From Nonomuraea glycinis (lineage in GTDB: Bacteria > Actinomycetota > Actinomycetes > Streptosporangiales > Streptosporangiaceae): a stretch of 64,000 nt of DNA. Where the stretch lies: assembly GCF_014646515.1 (NCBI RefSeq), contig NZ_BMNK01000013.1, forward strand, positions 204,367 to 268,366, written 5' to 3'. The translations under genes were made by a program, and so were the position numbers. The notes below the pieces were generated by a model that saw only the letters and a list, made by a program, of their open reading frames with translations, was not told the origin of the DNA and did not search any database. Shown here piece by piece: positions 8,526 through 18,200 of the stretch (positions are counted from its first letter, which is position 1; each line of letters starts with the position of its first letter).

Positions 8526-9761
8526 TCAGAAGTATTTCGAGGTCAGGTCGGTGGTGGGCCAGGACGACACGGTCACCTTGTTCATGTCGTCATCGATCCC
8601 GTCGTAGTCGAGTGAGCCGCTCTCCTCGCGCCGGTTGAACAGCAGGGCGTAGCTGAATCCGTTCTGCAGCCGCGCCAGGTAGGCGAACGTGCCCGGCATC
8701 GAGCCGTTGTGCCAGGTGTTGAGGTGGCCGGTGACCTGGCGGCACCACCAGCCGCCGCCGTACCAGGACCCGTACTCGTTGACGCCGATCTCCGGCTTGG
8801 CCACCAGCTTGGCGATCGAGGTCGAGCTGAGCACGGTGCCCGGCCGATCGAAGGCGAGGGTCCAGCGGACCAGGTCCACGGCGGAGGCCAGCCAGCCGCC
8901 GTTGGCGTCCTGATTGGGCATGTTGAAGCCGCCGTAGGGGTACGGGACGGTGGTGCCGGAGGTGTCCAGGACGGTCTTGTTCGTGTACTGCGACTCGTAG
9001 CGGACCTCGCCGGTCGCGGCCTCGCTCCTGAGGCTCTCGCCGAGCCGCATGCGCGTGATGCCGAGCGGCTGGAGCAGCTTGGTCTTGATGTACGTCTCGT
9101 AGGGCTGCCCCGAGACCTTCTCGATGATCCGGCCGAGCAGCAGGTACCCGTAGTTGCTGTAGACCATCTTGGTGCCCGGGGCGTGATCGAGCGGGCGGGC
9201 GGTGGCGTACCGGATGATGTCGTCGTGCCCGATCGGCAGCGGCACGTCGAGCGCGGCCGAGATGGTGTGGTCCAGCCAGAGCTGGTCCTTGGAGACGTCG
9301 CGGTCCCAGCCGCCGAGGTGCTGCATGAGGCGGAGTACGGTGACCTGCTGCATCCGGGCGTCGGCCGGGGTCAGGCCGAGCAGCTGAGTGACCTTGGCCG
9401 ACAGGCTCAGCTTGCCATCCTGCACCAGGCGCATGACAGCGGCCGAGGTGATGTTCTTGCTCAGGCTGGCGATCCGGAACAACGACGTCGGCGATGGGAC
9501 CGCTGGTGCCCTGGAGGAGTCGTCGTAGGTGTAGCCTCGCGCGAGCAGGATCTTGCCGTTCTTCATGATGGCCAGCTGCGCGGCCCTGATCTGGCGATCC
9601 AGCACGAACTTCTTGAGCAGGTTGTCGTACCCCGCCAGTTGCGTCGGCGCGGTTCCCGACGTGCGTACACCAGGGGCAGGTGGCGCCGCCTGCGCTGGGC
9701 GCCCGGCGATCAGCGCCGCCGGCGCTGCCGCGAGAAGAGTTCGGCGAGAAAGACCGGTCAC
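8526..9761 (-). CDS. Exported serine hydrolase, class C beta-lactamase family
   Basis: 411 residues from GTG with AAGGGG 5 bases upstream. The N-terminus (SRRTLLAAAPAALIAG) looks like a Tat or Sec signal ending near Ala25. The three catalytic motifs of the family are present: S99-L-S-K102, Y201-S-N203 and an HNG triad (WHNGSMPG near 355). Such proteins are usually D-aminopeptidases, esterases or penicillin-binding hydrolases rather than true beta-lactamases. It stands as a single leftward gene; the McrA remnant lies just downstream. Confidence 0.88.
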   Translation of the reverse strand: MTGLSRRTLLAAAPAALIAGRPAQAAPPAPGVRTSGTAPTQLAGYDNLLKKFVLDRQIRAAQLAIMKNGKILLARGYTYDDSSRAPAVPSPTSLFRIASLSKNITSAAVMRLVQDGKLSLSAKVTQLLGLTPADARMQQVTVLRLMQHLGGWDRDVSKDQLWLDHTISAALDVPLPIGHDDIIRYATARPLDHAPGTKMVYSNYGYLLLGRIIEKVSGQPYETYIKTKLLQPLGITRMRLGESLRSEAATGEVRYESQYTNKTVLDTSGTTVPYPYGGFNMPNQDANGGWLASAVDLVRWTLAFDRPGTVLSSTSIAKLVAKPEIGVNEYGSWYGGGWWCRQVTGHLNTWHNGSMPGTFAYLARLQNGFSYALLFNRREESGSLDYDGIDDDMNKVTVSSWPTTDLTSKYF

Positions 9762-9873
9762 TTACGCCCCTTATGTCACATCCGATACATGGCTCACATA
9801 TGTTACGGAAGTCATGGTCTTTGTCGAAGCGGACCCCGCTGCTGGACGCCTGAGTTCGCAGCGGACGCTCGCG

Positions 9874-10497
9874 TCAGCGCGGGGACCGGACCGGGCGTTC
9901 GGTACGGGTGGGGTTGCCGCGTACGAGCTCGTCGTGGACGTGCCAGCGGGCGGTCGTGGCGGCGCGTTCCGCTGCCTCGTCATCGTGCTCGATGCGCTGT
10001 CGCAGCAGCCGCATGGCGAGGCGGCGGTTGAGGGTGAACTGCCGTTCGGTGTCGACCACGACGACGATTCCGGTGGGACGGTGGGTCGCTCGTACGGCCG
10101 TGCTGGCCTTGTTGCGGTGCTGGCCGCCGGGGCCGCCGGTGCGGCAGGCGACGACGTCGACGTCCGCTTCGGCGAACGTGGTGCGCGGGGTGTCCAGCCG
10201 GCACGGCCGGGCGGTGACGTACCAGTTCTTCCGGCTGGTGCTGGACCGGTACGGGCTGGGGGCCTGCCAGCAGAGAGTCCCGGTCCACGAGGCGGCGAAC
10301 GTCTCGGCGTCGTCCCCGGTGATGCGGACGACGGCCGATCGGTAGGTGCCGGGCCGGTCACCCGGGACGGTCTCGGCGCGCTGGGTGCCCAGGTTCCGCC
10401 GGGCGGCGTCGGCTTCCAGGCGGTGCAGCAGCTCGGCCAGCGCCCAGGCGCACTCCTGCGGGCCGCGCCCGGCGGACAGGAGCAGGTGAACGCTCAC
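9874..10497 (-). CDS. prfH: Peptide chain release factor-like protein PrfH
   Basis: 207 residues. The GTG at 10497 overlaps the rtcB stop (GTGA), and the N-terminus VHLLLSAGRGPQECAWALAE is the PrfH signature. The catalytic GGQ is at 124-126 in RTGGPGGQHRNK, followed by the basic helix seen in class I release factors. It lacks codon-recognition domains. PrfH hydrolyses peptidyl-tRNA on ribosomes whose decoding centre was cut by ribotoxins, so that RtcB2 can rejoin the 16S rRNA. The gene order rtcB-prfH with overlapping codons is the known repair operon. Confidence 0.88.
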   Translation of the reverse strand: MSVHLLLSAGRGPQECAWALAELLHRLEADAARRNLGTQRAETVPGDRPGTYRSAVVRITGDDAETFAASWTGTLCWQAPSPYRSSTSRKNWYVTARPCRLDTPRTTFAEADVDVVACRTGGPGGQHRNKASTAVRATHRPTGIVVVVDTERQFTLNRRLAMRLLRQRIEHDDEAAERAATTARWHVHDELVRGNPTRTERPVRSPR

Positions 10498-11627
10498 CGC
10501 CGCCCCCGCTTGCCGCGGTTCTCGGGAGTCTTGTACGTGACCAGCGGGATCGTGGTGGCGATGGGCGTGGCCAGCGCATGGTCGACGAGGTCGGCGATCA
10601 CCTGCTCGATGCGCTTGTAGGCCGTCGGCGCCTCCTCGAAGAGCAGTTGCCGGTCGCCGCACACCACCAGCGACCCCACCGGCGTCCGGCGCAGCTCCTC
10701 GACCGTGTGCTTGGCCCGCCCCCGGCGCAGGGCGTCGGAACGCGACATCTTGCGGCCCGCGCCATGCGCCACGGAGTGGCCGGCGTCCGGCCCGGCGTGG
10801 GCGGCCACGAGGTAGGAAGGGGTGCCTCGCGTACCGGCGATGAGCACGTCGCGGCCGTCACCCGGCGCCGCGCCCTTGCGGTGCAGGTAGCTCCCGTCGC
10901 GGAGTTCGACCAGGTTGTGGCATTGGTCGACGATCGGCTCGGCGGGCTCGAATCCCAGCGCGTGGGCGACCCGGGCGGCCAGCAGCCGCCGGTTGAGCGA
11001 TCCCCACCGTACGGCGTCGTCATGTGCCGCCAGGTAGGCGGCGGGATCGGGGGCGGGGCCCGCGCCGTGGACCTCGGTGTGCGCCCGCAGGATCCGTTCG
11101 CCCAGCCCGCGGGAGCCGCTGTGGACGACGAGGACCAGGTCACCGGCGTCGAGTCCGAGCCGGCTCGCGTGACCGGCGTCGAGGATGGTGCCGATGCGCG
11201 CCAGCTCGACGAAGTGGTTGCCCCGGCCGACCGTGCCGAGGCCCTCGACGTGACCCGCGGGCACATCGCCCTTCAGCACGGCCCAGGCCGGGTCGTCGGC
11301 ATCCCGCTCAGGGTCCAGCGCGCGATCGAGATCGGGGAACCGGGCGGCGAGCTTCTCCGGTACGGCCCGCTTGAGCTTGACGGGGAACACGGCGATACCG
11401 CACCCGATGTCGGAGCCCACCAGGAACGGGTACAGCACGGTCGACGCCATGGCCGCGCCGATCGGGGCGCCCTTGCCGGGGTGCAGGTCCGGCATGGCGG
11501 CGACGTGCGTCATGCCGTCGAGGGCGGCCACCTGGTGGCACTGCGCGACGGCATCGGACTCGATCCAGCTCGCGGGGGAGGCGAACACGGTCACCGTGGC
11601 CGGCGGGCTGGAGTGTTGCTGAGACAA
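10494..11627 (-). CDS. rtcB: RNA ligase RtcB family (RtcB2 type)
   Basis: 377 residues if started at TTG 11627, where the family N-terminus (TVTVFASPASWIE) begins; the frame is open to 11750. Active-site landmarks are MPDLHPGKGAPIG, the Mn-binding Cys in GSDIGCGIAVF, GRGNHFVEL, VHSGSRGLG and the guanylylated His in SVAHGAGRKMSR. The enzyme joins 3'-phosphate or cyclic phosphate ends to 5'-OH ends with GTP. Overlap with prfH assigns it to ribosome repair after ribotoxin damage rather than tRNA splicing. No archease gene is adjacent. The ribosome site for TTG (GAAGAGAG) is modest, so the start is uncertain by up to 40 residues. Confidence 0.88.
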   Translation of the reverse strand: MSQQHSSPPATVTVFASPASWIESDAVAQCHQVAALDGMTHVAAMPDLHPGKGAPIGAAMASTVLYPFLVGSDIGCGIAVFPVKLKRAVPEKLAARFPDLDRALDPERDADDPAWAVLKGDVPAGHVEGLGTVGRGNHFVELARIGTILDAGHASRLGLDAGDLVLVVHSGSRGLGERILRAHTEVHGAGPAPDPAAYLAAHDDAVRWGSLNRRLLAARVAHALGFEPAEPIVDQCHNLVELRDGSYLHRKGAAPGDGRDVLIAGTRGTPSYLVAAHAGPDAGHSVAHGAGRKMSRSDALRRGRAKHTVEELRRTPVGSLVVCGDRQLLFEEAPTAYKRIEQVIADLVDHALATPIATTIPLVTYKTPENRGKRGRR

Positions 11628-12025
11628 GGACGCTCTCTTCGCTGAACAGGGCACGGCGCGAGCGAGCGCCGTGGCATCGGGAAATGGCGGGAGTGTCCGC
11701 GTCAGATCAGCATGGACACCACGTTCCCCGAACCCGCCCCACGAGGGCAAATGATTTTCGGCCGCATGATGCCAGGTGTCGGCCGCGTATCGAGAGTCCG
11801 GCAGTTTCGAGAGTCCGGCCGTTTCGAGCCCCGCTGAGCAAGTGCCCGCTGAGTGTCCGGTAGATGTCCTGGCCCGCGCAGGGCCCGACTTTCACCATCG
11901 TGCCGTGAACTTCAAGCGATCAATCCGGTTCTTGCACATCACGGCCCTCTCATTCTTATTAGCCGCCTCGGAGGGGCAGTCCGTCGCGAGCGGGGCGCCG
12001 AAACCACGGCTGGGTGGCCTTGAGC
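11628..12025. other. Intergenic region with a 17-bp period repeat
   Basis: Between the leftward rtcB and the end of the leftward NACHT gene. It should contain the rtcB promoter. TCGAGAGTCCGGC occurs at 11790 and 11807, and TCGAG again at 11824, a 17-base period about 160-200 bases upstream of rtcB. Bases 11905-11975 are AT-rich. No gene is seen. Confidence 0.4.
11790..11828. repeat. Short tandem repeat upstream of rtcB, period 17
   Basis: Two exact copies of TCGAGAGTCCGGC and a truncated third (TCGAG), each 17 bases apart. They could be regulator half-sites for the rtcB-prfH operon; no known factor is assignable. Confidence 0.5.
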
Positions 12026-14557
12026 TCACCTGTCACCGTCGGCGGGCGTCAGGAAGTCCTGGAACTCGCGGTGCCGGAACTGGTAGGTGGCGCCGCTGAC
12101 CCGCAGCAGCCGGGCCTCGCAGGCCCAGTCGAGAAAGGCCCACAACCGCAGCGGGAGCAGGCCGCGCGTGGCCGCGACGACCAGCCCGATCATCGTACGG
12201 GCCCACGCGACCGCGCCGAAGGCCAGCCCGAACGTCACCCCGCCGACGAGCGCGCACACCAGCGACTCCACGACGCCGGTGTTCATGACGAACACCAGGA
12301 AGGCGGCGACCCCGCCGGTGAGGCCGAAGGCCATCCCGATCATGGGGTTGCGGCGCAGGGCCTCACGCGGGTGGGTCAGCTCCGCGTCCCTGCTCCAGCC
12401 TCCGGTAGCGATCTTGAAGACGACCCCCAGCGTGAAGGCGAGGACGAAGGCGCCGGCGACGCCCGCCGCCAGCGGCAGCGGCCCGGCGTGGGCCAGCCGC
12501 AGCGGCGCCAGCCCGGTGAGCGCGCCGCACAACCCGAAGCCGAGCAGCGTGAGCGGCTCCGCGCGGAGCACCTCGAAGACGGTCATCCGCTCCGCGCCCC
12601 TCCGTCCGGCCGCCGTCAGCCCGATGACCGCGCCGAGCACCAGCCCGCCGATGCCGCCCGCGACGACGGCGAAGCCGGGCCCGAAGACCCTCTCCCCGGT
12701 CAGCACAAGCCCGGCCAGGCCGCCGAGCACCCCGACGGGCACTCCCGCCGAGGCGCCCAGCAGGCCGCCGATCACCCGCCGCCGCCGGGGAACCTCGCCG
12801 CGCCCACCGGCGGCGGCCGGCCAGGGCGACAGCGACAGGCCGGTGGCGATGGCCACCCAGCTCGCCATGAGCGTCAGGGTGAGCAGCTGCCCAGTGCCGG
12901 GGTCGTCGGCCGCCGATCCCGTCCAGAACGCCAGCATCGCGATGCACGAGAAGAGCACGCAGGCCAGGCAGTGCGCCATCAGGACTCGCCGCCGCCCGCC
13001 GATCGGCCACAGCAGGTGCGGCACGATGTCGATCGCCGTCAGGCCGGGCGGCGGCCGGTCCGCCTCGGCTCCCCGGGCGGCCTGCCGGCGGAGGTGGCCG
13101 GCCAGCAGCACCAGCCACGACCGCACCTGGTCCGGCTGGTACGGAGCCCCGTGCGCGGTACGGGGCGTGAGCACGGTCGCCGCCGGCACGTACGCCTCCA
13201 GCAGCCTCCTGACGATCCGCGCCGCCCCCGCACCGGTGTCGAGCCCCGGATCCACGCGCAGCAGCTCGTCAGGATCGGCGCCGGACTCCACGGCGGTCAC
13301 GGTCAGCACCAGCCGCCACGGCGTGGCGAGAGCGGCGTGCACGGCCTTGCCCGCCGGCCCGGACAGGGCCTCGTGGACGGCCTCGCGCCGCGGGCCGTGC
13401 GGGTGCCCGTCCGGCCAGCGGGCACGCAGGTACGCGCCGATCTGCCGGCCGGTCAGGGTGTGCAGGTGGATCAGGGCGGCGTCGTCGAGCCCGGCCCGGG
13501 CCGCGCGCAGTTCGGCGTGCCGGTCGGCCCGGCAGGTCACGACGACCGCGCCAGGACGCCGGCCGGACAGGTCGCTGTAGCGGTTGAGCTCGGCCAGCAG
13601 CCCGATCGCCCGGCGTGGCGGGCCCCATCCCGGCTCGGGGTCCAGCTCGTCCAGCCCGTCCACCACCGGCAGCACCCGGCGATCGCGCACCAGCCGGTGC
13701 GCGTCCCTGGCCGCCAGCCCGAAGTCCTGCGCCAACTGCTCGGCCAGCCAGGTCTCGAACGGCCTGCCGAGGGTCCAGCGGGCCGCGCTCAGCCGTACCG
13801 GCACCAGTTGGCCCTGGTCGAGGCGGCCGCCGGCGGCGAGCACGGGCTCCAGCAGTTGCAGCACCAGCTCGATCGCGAGCACCGTCTTACCCGCCCCCGA
13901 CTCGCCCACGACCAGCAGGCGTCGCGAGCCCAGGTCACCGAAGAAGCGGCCGATCGCGCCCAGATCATGCTCGGCCTCGCCGCTGTCGCCGCTGTTGCTG
14001 TGCCGACTGCTGGGTTCGCCGTACTGACTGCCGGTCTCGCCGTACTGGCTGCCGGTTTCGCCGTACCGACTGAAGGAGAGCTCCGCGAGGTTGTAGCCGC
14101 CGAGCAGCCCCTTGCGGGCCCTGTCCTCCTCGCGGACCACGCGGCGGATCAGCAGCTCGACGGCGGGATCGGGGGTGGCGGCGGCCGGCTGGGCCGGTGG
14201 CCGGGGGATGTGCGCGGACGGTTCCGCCAGGGCCGTCCTGGCCGCTCGCCAGCGTTCGAGTTCGGCGGGGATCAGCTCGGCCGGGTAGTCGCAGTAGTGG
14301 AAGCAGGCGGTGACGAAGGCCCGGACGAAATCCCAGCGCGGCAGCCGGTCGGCCTGCCGCAGGACGTGTGAGACCGTGCTCTTTGGCAACGCGTCGACCG
14401 TGGCCCCGTCCGTGGCCGTCGTCTGGCCGCCGAGCGAACGCAGCCTGCTCAGGGACGGCTCGCCCGCCCACTGCTTGAGCCGTACCAGCGACTGGACGAA
14501 GTCCGCGGTGCTGACCGCCCCTGCGGGATCCGGCGGACGGGGACGCTCCTCGATCAT
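12026..14557 (-). CDS. NACHT NTPase with N-terminal HTH and membrane C-terminus
   Basis: 843 residues from ATG 14557, which overlaps the upstream stop (ATGA). Residues about 15-95 form an XRE-like helical region (PKSTVSHVLRQADRLPRWDF). The NACHT core follows: P-loop VVGESGAGKTVLAIEL near 215, and Walker B RVLPVVDGLDELDP near 300. From about 480 to 800 there are roughly eight hydrophobic segments, many Gly/Ala-rich, before a short C-terminal FRHREFQDFLTP tail. NACHT proteins are STAND switches that oligomerise on sensing a ligand, and the membrane part would be effector or anchor. Three tandem 21-base units (YGETGSQ) lie in the linker before the P-loop. It is the last gene of a three-gene leftward operon. 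Confidence 0.82.
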   Translation of the reverse strand: MIEERPRPPDPAGAVSTADFVQSLVRLKQWAGEPSLSRLRSLGGQTTATDGATVDALPKSTVSHVLRQADRLPRWDFVRAFVTACFHYCDYPAELIPAELERWRAARTALAEPSAHIPRPPAQPAAATPDPAVELLIRRVVREEDRARKGLLGGYNLAELSFSRYGETGSQYGETGSQYGEPSSRHSNSGDSGEAEHDLGAIGRFFGDLGSRRLLVVGESGAGKTVLAIELVLQLLEPVLAAGGRLDQGQLVPVRLSAARWTLGRPFETWLAEQLAQDFGLAARDAHRLVRDRRVLPVVDGLDELDPEPGWGPPRRAIGLLAELNRYSDLSGRRPGAVVVTCRADRHAELRAARAGLDDAALIHLHTLTGRQIGAYLRARWPDGHPHGPRREAVHEALSGPAGKAVHAALATPWRLVLTVTAVESGADPDELLRVDPGLDTGAGAARIVRRLLEAYVPAATVLTPRTAHGAPYQPDQVRSWLVLLAGHLRRQAARGAEADRPPPGLTAIDIVPHLLWPIGGRRRVLMAHCLACVLFSCIAMLAFWTGSAADDPGTGQLLTLTLMASWVAIATGLSLSPWPAAAGGRGEVPRRRRVIGGLLGASAGVPVGVLGGLAGLVLTGERVFGPGFAVVAGGIGGLVLGAVIGLTAAGRRGAERMTVFEVLRAEPLTLLGFGLCGALTGLAPLRLAHAGPLPLAAGVAGAFVLAFTLGVVFKIATGGWSRDAELTHPREALRRNPMIGMAFGLTGGVAAFLVFVMNTGVVESLVCALVGGVTFGLAFGAVAWARTMIGLVVAATRGLLPLRLWAFLDWACEARLLRVSGATYQFRHREFQDFLTPADGDR
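14011..14071. repeat. Three 21-bp units inside the NACHT gene
   Basis: Near-identical units encode YGETGSQ / YGETGSQ / YGEPSSR just before the P-loop. An in-frame tandem duplication of this kind lengthens a linker and can vary between strains. Confidence 0.7.
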
Positions 14558-15207
14558 CCCTCTCCCGCCCGTACCAGCGACCAGCCGAACTCGTCCCTGC
14601 CGCGCCGCGGCCACCGGCCGTCGCGGCACCGGCCCTCCAGCGTCTGTACGTGACGCGACTCCATCAGGAAGTTGCGGGCCTCGTCGGCCGCCACCAGGTC
14701 ACGGCCGACCGCGATGGACACGAGCCCGTGGCGCGGGATGTAGACCCAGCGGCCGCGGTCCCAGTCGTAGGGGTCGAACCAGCGGTGCCGGACCGTGCCG
14801 GACACGCGCGTCTCCGGCCCGTCCCTGGTCAGTACGAACGACCCCTGCGAGCGCAGCAGGCTCATCCTGCTGACGTAGAACAGCTCCGTACCGATGAAGG
14901 CGTTGATCCGCGCGTCCCAGTGGTCGTGCAACCAGCTCGACTCACCCTCGCGCAGCTGCCGAGCCCGGCCGGCGAGCTGCCGTTCGAAGCGGCGCTGATT
15001 CTTGCGCTCGGCCTTCTTGATCACCTTGAACGAGCGCAACCACCGCTGCGACATCGTCCTCGACGCGCCCGTGCCGTCCATGAAGTGCTCAAGGAAGTCG
15101 GACGCGATCGGATGGAAGTCGCGGCCGCCCTCGACGATCGAACGGAACAACGCGACCAGTTCCGGGACGGGCCTGCCTGTCCGCCGCCGTAAGCCTCGCA
15201 GGAACAT
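14554..15207 (-). CDS. Orphan protein between two STAND NTPase genes
   Basis: 217 residues from ATG 15207 with GGAGAG 7 bases upstream; the open frame upstream is antisense noise. The N-terminal half is helical and basic (RSFKVIKKAERKNQRRFERQ). The C-terminal half has conserved-looking motifs WFDPYDWDRGRWVYIPRHG and ESRHVQTLEGR. No signal peptide or membrane helix is present. I do not recognise a family. The DPYD string faintly recalls the D-x-Y-D of colicin M-type enzymes, but the following His-Arg is absent, so I do not call that. It starts 60 bases after the WD40 gene and overlaps the NACHT gene, so all three are probably one transcript. Confidence 0.65.
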   Translation of the reverse strand: MFLRGLRRRTGRPVPELVALFRSIVEGGRDFHPIASDFLEHFMDGTGASRTMSQRWLRSFKVIKKAERKNQRRFERQLAGRARQLREGESSWLHDHWDARINAFIGTELFYVSRMSLLRSQGSFVLTRDGPETRVSGTVRHRWFDPYDWDRGRWVYIPRHGLVSIAVGRDLVAADEARNFLMESRHVQTLEGRCRDGRWPRRGRDEFGWSLVRAGEG

Positions 15208-15234
15208 CCTCGCTCTCTCCGTGGTCGAATCCAG

Positions 15235-15275
15235 GATCGGGGTCGGGGTTGGGGTCGGGGCCGGGGTCAGGGGCA
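15235..15275. repeat. GGGGTC hexamer array, possible G-quadruplex
   Basis: Seven runs of four G or near (GGGGTC, GGGGTT, GGGGCC variants) occur in register between the WD40 gene stop and the orphan gene start. The plus strand could fold as a G-quadruplex. Here it would lie in the template of a leftward operon and could reduce readthrough. Confidence 0.65.
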
Positions 15276-18200
15276 CGTCTGGCGGTACTCCTCCTGGGGC
15301 ACGAGATTCTCCCACTCCTCGCGGGTGAGGGAGCGGCCCGCGTTGGCGCACGCCGCGGCCACCAGGTCGGGAGGCGTACGGACGTTCCACAGCCGCGCGG
15401 TCGTGTCTCCCGAGGCGGTGGCGACCGTCGTCCCGTCGGCGCTGTAGACGAGATCGGTCACGCCTTTGGTGTGGCCTCTCATCGCCGAGCCGAGCCGCCG
15501 GTAGGTCAGCAGGTCCCAGAGCTGCACCTCGCCGTTGGTGAGTCCGGTGGCGAGGACCTTGCTGTCGGGGCTGAAGGCGAGCGTGGTCATCACACCCTCC
15601 TCGACGATCAGGCCGATGCCGACCGCACGCCGGTGCGGCACGTCCCACAGCCGCACGCTGTTGTCGTAGGCCGTGACGGCCAGCCGCTGCCCGTCGGGGC
15701 TGAAGGCCAGGTCGTTGACGAGTCCGCCGTGAGCCGTGAACGTCGGACCAGGCCGCTCCCGGCCGGTGGCGACGTCGAAGAACCGGATCCGGCTGTCGAA
15801 GCCCGCGGTCGCCACGATCGTGCCGTCGGGGCTGAGCGCCATCGCCGTGATGACGTCGGTACCGTCGCGTACGGTGATGCGCGCCCCGGTGTCCCTGCGG
15901 CTCGCGAGGTCCCAGAACACGATGGACTTGTCCCGCTGGGCGGCGACGAACCTGCCGTCGGAGCTGATCCTGGCGTGGGCGAGTGACTTCTCGTGCGCGA
16001 TCTCGCGGCGGCTCGCGACGTCCCAGAGCCGTACCCCGTCCAGGCCCTCCGACAGAAGCGTCCGCCCGTCAGGGGTGAACTCCATCCGGTACGCCGCCGC
16101 AGGTCGGGCAGCCACGGGATGCAGCGGCGGGCCGAGGGGGCGCTGGCCGGCCGCGTCCCACAACTGGAGGTCGGGGCTCTTCTCGTCGGCGACGCCGGTG
16201 GCCAGGATCCGCCCGTCCGGGCTCAGCGCGACGGCCCCGAACGCCGGCACGCGGGTCCCCTTCTGCTGACGTACCTGCGGGTCGGCCAGCCGGACCACGC
16301 CGTCGGCCCCGGCGGCGGCCAGCACCGTCCCGTCCGGGCTGTACGCGATGTCGTCGACCCCGGCGTAGTTGTCGGACAGCGCGAACAACTGCTGCCGGCC
16401 GGCCGTGTCCCACACCACGGTGCGCCCGCTGTCCCCGCCGGTCGCGATCCGAGTGCCGTCCGGACTGAAGGCGATCGAGTGGTAGCCGGCGGTGCGGTCC
16501 TTGAGCATCCCCTTCTGCGCGCGCGTGGCCACATCCCACACCCGGCCGGTACGGTCCCAGCTCACGGTCGCCAGGGTCGACCCGTCCGGGCTGATGGCGA
16601 CGTCGACAATGGGCTGGGTGTGTCCCGTGAAGGGGGCGCCGAGCCGGCGGGACGTGGCGGTGTCCCAGAGCCGCGCGGTCTTGTCCTCGCCCGCCGTGAC
16701 CAGGATCTTCCCGTCCCTGCTGTACGCGAGCGCGTGGATGGCCGTCCCGTGGCCGGATCCCTCGCCCGGCCGGCCCATGGGGGCCCCGGACGGGCGGCGC
16801 GTGGCCACGTCCCACTGCTGGACCACGCCGCTGCTGTCGCCGGTCGCCAGCGTCCTGCCGTCCGGATTGAACGCCAGCGCGTTGACCACCCCGCCGGCCT
16901 TCACCTCGGCGCCCAGCTCGCGACGGGTGACCACGTCGTAGAACCGGACGCTGCCGAGGCACGCCGTGGCCAGCGTCCGCCCGTCGTCGCTGAAGGCCAG
17001 CCGTACGCTCGAACAGTCGTACTTCGCCCGTGTGATCGGCGCGCCGAGTTGCCGCCGCGTCGCCGCGTCCCACAACCGCGCCGTCCCGTCGTCGCCCCCC
17101 GTCGCGATCTTCGCGCCGTCGGGACTGAACGCCACCGCCGACACGCCCCGCGCGTGCCCGGTCAGGGTCCCCCTGCCGGTACGGGTCGCCGCCGTCAGCA
17201 CCCGGTTGCGGGCCTCGTCGGTGGGCGCGATCCGCCACGCCGCCACGGCGAGCATCGAGGCCAGGGCGGTGTCGCCGGTCACCTCGCTCTGCGCCGCGAG
17301 CTGGCGGGAGCTGGCCAGCCCGCGCTGCCGGTTCGCGTCGTCCGCCGCGCTGACGGCGGTGCCGGCCGCGACGAGGGCGAGCACCGACAGCGCTGCCAGC
17401 CCCGACATGACGAGCCGGCGGCGCCGGGTCACCCGCCGCGCCTCCCGGGTGGAGGCCGTGACGAAGCTCTCCACGGTGGCGCCGGGCGGGGGGAAGCTGT
17501 CGGGGTCGCGCTCCCAGCGGGGCCGGCTGTCCTGGACCGCCAGCAGCCGGGGTCCCCGGTAGAGGAAGGCCGGGTCGCGGTGGTTGTCCGCCCACTGCGC
17601 GGCGGCCTCGACGAGCCCGTCGTACACCGACTGCGCGGCAAGATCCGGTTCGAGCCACTGTCGCAGGGTGGGCCAGGCCGTCAGGAGCGCGTCATGGGCG
17701 ATCTCGGCGCTGTCCTCGTGCAGAGTGAGCAGCCGCCGGTCGGCGAACACAGCCAGCAACGCCGCCGTCCGCTCCCGCTCCCGGTCCCGCGCGTCCCGCG
17801 GGTCCTGTGCGTCCCGCGGGTCCTGTGCGTCCTGTGCGGATGCGGCGGCGTGCAGTTCGGCCAGTGTCGCCCGGCGTCGCGCCACCCGGCCACCTGCGGT
17901 GATCGTCGTCATCCGCCGGAAGAACCTGAGCGCGGCCTTGCGCTCGTCCGGCTGCAGCCCGTCGAGGGCCTCATCGGCCGTACGCCGTACGGAGTCGCGT
18001 ACCCGGCCGGAGTCCTCATACCCACGGACCGTCAGCGTGTCCTTCTCGCGCCGCTCCCAGGTGTTGCGCAGAGCCTGGGAGAGCAGGGGCAGGGCGCCGG
18101 CCTCGTACCGGTCGCCGGTGCGCAGCTCCGCGTACCGATCGCCGGTGCGCAGCTCCGCCAGGATGATCTCCACCAGCCCCTGTTCGAGCCGCAGGCCCGC

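Noticed and set aside
12014..14371. Rightward 785-codon frame opposite the NACHT gene
   Set aside because: Its translation is low-complexity (Gln/Arg/Pro/Gly). The opposite strand carries P-loop and Walker B motifs and an ATGA overlap.
14554..15207. Colicin M-like lipid II hydrolase
   Set aside because: Only a D-x-Y-D string is shared; the His-Arg of the active site and an import/export signal are missing.
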